DNA of 64,000 nucleotides, taken from NCBI GenBank assembly GCA_963814985.1, contig CAWFFV010000029.1, positions 310,001 through 374,000 of the forward strand. Reading direction: 5' to 3'. This document shows, piece by piece, positions 62,013 through 64,000 of the stretch (the stretch's first letter is position 1; the number at the start of each line of letters is the position of its first letter). Made by a program: the position numbers and the translations under genes. The notes beneath the pieces were generated by a model. That model was not told the origin of the DNA and ran no database searches. It saw nothing but the letters and a program-made list of their open reading frames with translations. The DNA is from CAWFFV01 sp963814985 (GTDB lineage: Bacteria > Chloroflexota > Ktedonobacteria > Ktedonobacterales > Ktedonobacteraceae).

Positions 62013-63371
62013 GGGAGTGTCACCTGTGGTTTACCCGTATATCTGTTAAACAGGGGATTCTGAGTCCTATGCTGTGGGTCTCCCCCTGGCAAAAAGAAGG
62101 TACTGTCAACTTCTGGCACACTCTCCGCGCCGTCTACTTGCAGACGTACCAGATACGTACCAGCTTTTACCCCCTGGACAGGAATGGTGATCTGTATCAG
62201 TCGTCGGCAGGCTCCTTTTCGGAGCATCGAAACTGTACATCTGGGCCACGGCATCAGGAGCAGCCCCAAGCTCATTGAGCAGTAAGACCACACGTTGCTG
62301 CTGACCAATGCCTGGCGTAACTGTGACAGTAATATCAGCGGAACGTAGTGCATCGCCACTAACATTCAGATTAGCACTTGTTACCTCAGTAATGAGGGGT
62401 CTGAGTACAAAGGGAACAATGTTCGATTCGTAGCCTCCACGATACCCTGAGGATGGAGTATTGATCTGTGGTTGGTTGATCACCTGTATACCTTGTACCC
62501 CCGACTGTAGGCCAGCGACATTGGCAAGCGAGAAGCTAATTTCTGTGTTGCTGACACTTTGCGGTACCTGTGGCTTCCCTCCATTGAGCCTTATCTGGGT
62601 TGCAGTACCTCGCAAGTTTTGTCCACGTAGCAGGATAACGCTTGTTGCAAAGATGGACTGAGCAAACCCGGTGGGCAATCCTGCTGGCGTTTGCGCGATA
62701 ACTTGCTCGATTAGCGACTGCTTAAAGGGCATGGGGTACAGGCTGCGTTCGCGTACAGGCAACACACTCTGTGGCATATCATCGCTCTCAATTAAGACGA
62801 CGCTTCCCTGGTAAGCAACCGATAATATGTACGGAACCTGGAAGAACACAGACCAGATTTTCGAGAGTTCCTCTAGAGAGAGATGTAGTGGTGAGAATTT
62901 GACAAGTTCTGTGTCATCGGCAAGATTAGATTGACTGAGGAAGCTGAAGGCCGGGTCCGGATGTTTGCCTGGATTTGTCAACGCATCAATAGCTTGCGTA
63001 ATCATCGTATGCGTTAGTATTGGCTGTGCATGCATTGTACGAGCCGTTATGGCGAGTAAGCGTTGCGGTTCAAGGCTATTCTCATCTCCATAGAAGCTCA
63101 ACAAGTAATGCAGATCCAGGGCTACTTGCGGACGCTGTGTCAGTGAGCCATCAGCGCGGCGTGTGGGCAGATCGGCATTACGCAGAGCGGTATTAGGTGT
63201 AACCTGATAGAGATAGATGTTAACCTTTGGCTCTTGTGTGTTACCCTTCAAGTCCTCTGGCCGAAGTGTCACGACCCTCGCGCCTGGGGCAGGTGCTTCT
63301 TTATCGAGGACAAATTGCAAACTCTGACGCAGTGTGGCAGTCACTGCGGCTATTGCCAGGAAATTACTCAT
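62009..63371 (-). CDS. DUF4255/Pvc16-like cap protein (frameshifted near its C-terminus)
   Basis: The first about 200 residues are the DUF4255 domain: 'LAIAAVTATLRQSLQFVLDK', 'KVNIYLYQVTPNTALRNADLPTRRADG', 'LDLHYLLSFYGDENSLEPQRLLAITARTMHAQPIL' and 'LSLEELSKIWSVFFQVPYILSVAYQ'. In known systems this is the tail-terminator (Afp16). Behind it are two Ig-like beta domains ('VILLRGQNLRGTATQIRLNGGKPQ', 'DITVTVTPGIGQQQRVVLLLNELG'). The frame breaks near 62200-62225; the other frame continues 'RLIQITIPVQGVKAGTYLVRLQVDGAES' to a stop at 62009, which overlaps the AAA+ start. One base is wrong. Confidence 0.9.
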
Positions 63372-64000
63372 CGCTTCCCTCCATTGTACTGACTCAGGTA
63401 ATCATCAAGGGAGGGACCTGTGTTGGGGCGGGGAGGCTGAGGGCGAGCTGATGATGTTGGAGGCGTGATAGCTCGTACCTCGATCCGTCCAATGGTAACC
63501 TGAATTGTCGGTGTGGGTGCGACTGGTTCAGGTGTTGGCGTTCCTCTATGTTGATGATGTGGTGCCATATTGGTTTGTTCTGAGTGTGCTCGCTCTTGCT
63601 CAATAGAAGTCACCTGGAGACCAGTCATTGGCTGCCCTTGTTTTGTATTTGGAGCTACCAATGTAGTGTGTTTTTGCTGTGGAATGCTTTGTGGTTGTGC
63701 ATCTTCAGAGAGATTATTCTGTACTTCTAGAGTCATTGGGCTAACGTGTTTCATATACGTCAATATCTCTTGTTCAACTTTTGCTGAAGCTGTTGTTTGT
63801 GGTTGCACTGATGTCTGATGGTGTTCTTCCGCGCTACCTGTGAATGTGAAAGAAGAAGGAACAGGAGGCGTTTGAGATGTTAGCACAGCAGGGATGTGAG
63901 GAGCGGAAGATGGTTGAGATGTTGGTACCGCAGAGGTGTGAGGAACGAGAGCTGTTTGAGGGGTTACTATAGCAGGAGTGTGAGGAATGGGAGATGTTTG
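63368..64000 (-). CDS. Pro/Thr-rich protein with 14-residue repeats (partial; runs past the window edge)
   Basis: The frame is open to position 64000, so the start is outside. The visible N-terminal part holds tandem 14-residue repeats (QTSPIPHTPAIVTP, QTALVPHTSAVPTS, QPSSAPHIPAVLTS), then a Gln/Thr/Pro-rich disordered stretch. The last about 55 residues are more conserved-looking: 'TIQVTIGRIEVRAI' and 'SLDDYLSQYNGGKR'. I recall this ending from proteins next to DUF4255 genes in other loci, but this is not checked. The role is unknown; a linker or cargo-like protein is possible. Its stop overlaps the DUF4255 start (ATGA). Confidence 0.65.
   Translation of the reverse strand, partial: QTSPIPHTPAIVTPQTALVPHTSAVPTSQPSSAPHIPAVLTSQTPPVPSSFTFTGSAEEHHQTSVQPQTTASAKVEQEILTYMKHVSPMTLEVQNNLSEDAQPQSIPQQKHTTLVAPNTKQGQPMTGLQVTSIEQERAHSEQTNMAPHHQHRGTPTPEPVAPTPTIQVTIGRIEVRAITPPTSSARPQPPRPNTGPSLDDYLSQYNGGKR

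Noticed and set aside
46055..64000. Interpretation as a prophage
   Set aside because: AAA+ (Pvc15) and DUF4255 (Pvc16) genes mark an injection system; no capsid, terminase or lysis genes were seen.

Overview
The window looks like a chromosomal segment of a Chloroflexota bacterium, most likely of class Ktedonobacteria. This is inferred from gene content and has not been tested by alignment: a moderate-GC genome, a redox-type ECF sigma/anti-sigma pair, menaquinone genes, tnpB genes without tnpA, a B12-riboswitch-controlled importer, MGT-type glycosyltransferase and a phage-tail-like contractile injection system.

Layout. 1-9.2 kb: a DUF2085 membrane protein, a divergent ECF sigma/anti-sigma pair, a short MarR regulator, uvrB, a polyamine pair (speD, speB), a lipoprotein and an Arg/Asp/Asn-rich repeat protein. 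9.2-21.6 kb: a PflX-type radical SAM protein, a polyprenyl diphosphate synthase and menG/ubiE (menaquinone), a degenerate zinc-ribbon kinase, endonuclease III, a lipid kinase, a HypC-like protein, a DUF1080 lipoprotein, purK-purE and a CPBP protease. 21.6-26.7 kb: an accessory patch with a broken secreted repeat protein, a tnpB element and a TIR-NB-ARC-TPR STAND protein that may be a defence gene. 26.8-41 kb: comM, an MFS exporter, two paralogous sulfurtransferases, btuFCD under a cobalamin riboswitch, a second tnpB, a flavin reductase, sufU and recD2. 41-46 kb: a class-A beta-lactamase-like serine hydrolase, an MGT glycosyltransferase and a sigma-like protein.

46.05-64.0 kb, all on the minus strand: a large operon for an extracellular contractile injection system (eCIS). 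In transcription order it encodes a Pro-rich protein (cut by the window edge), a DUF4255/Pvc16 cap, an AAA+ ATPase (Pvc15), a small conserved protein, a CIS-tube adaptor (Pvc7), a LysM protein, gpD and gpV spike parts, a PAAR-like tip, a gp25 wedge, two baseplate-J-like proteins, a gpI/beta-helix tail protein and a DUF6519 protein. Sheath and tube genes must lie beyond 64000. Most junctions are ATGA or TAATG overlaps, so the products are probably made by coupled translation.

Two global observations affect how the window is read. First, about 13 otherwise well-preserved genes or gene parts are broken by one-base frameshifts, several at short homopolymers. This looks more like residual sequencing error than real decay, and those genes are given here with their reconstructed extents. 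Second, a family of palindromic intergenic elements sharing a GCCACC-GCA-GGTGGC module occurs three times (about 2.5, 40.9 and 43.5 kb).
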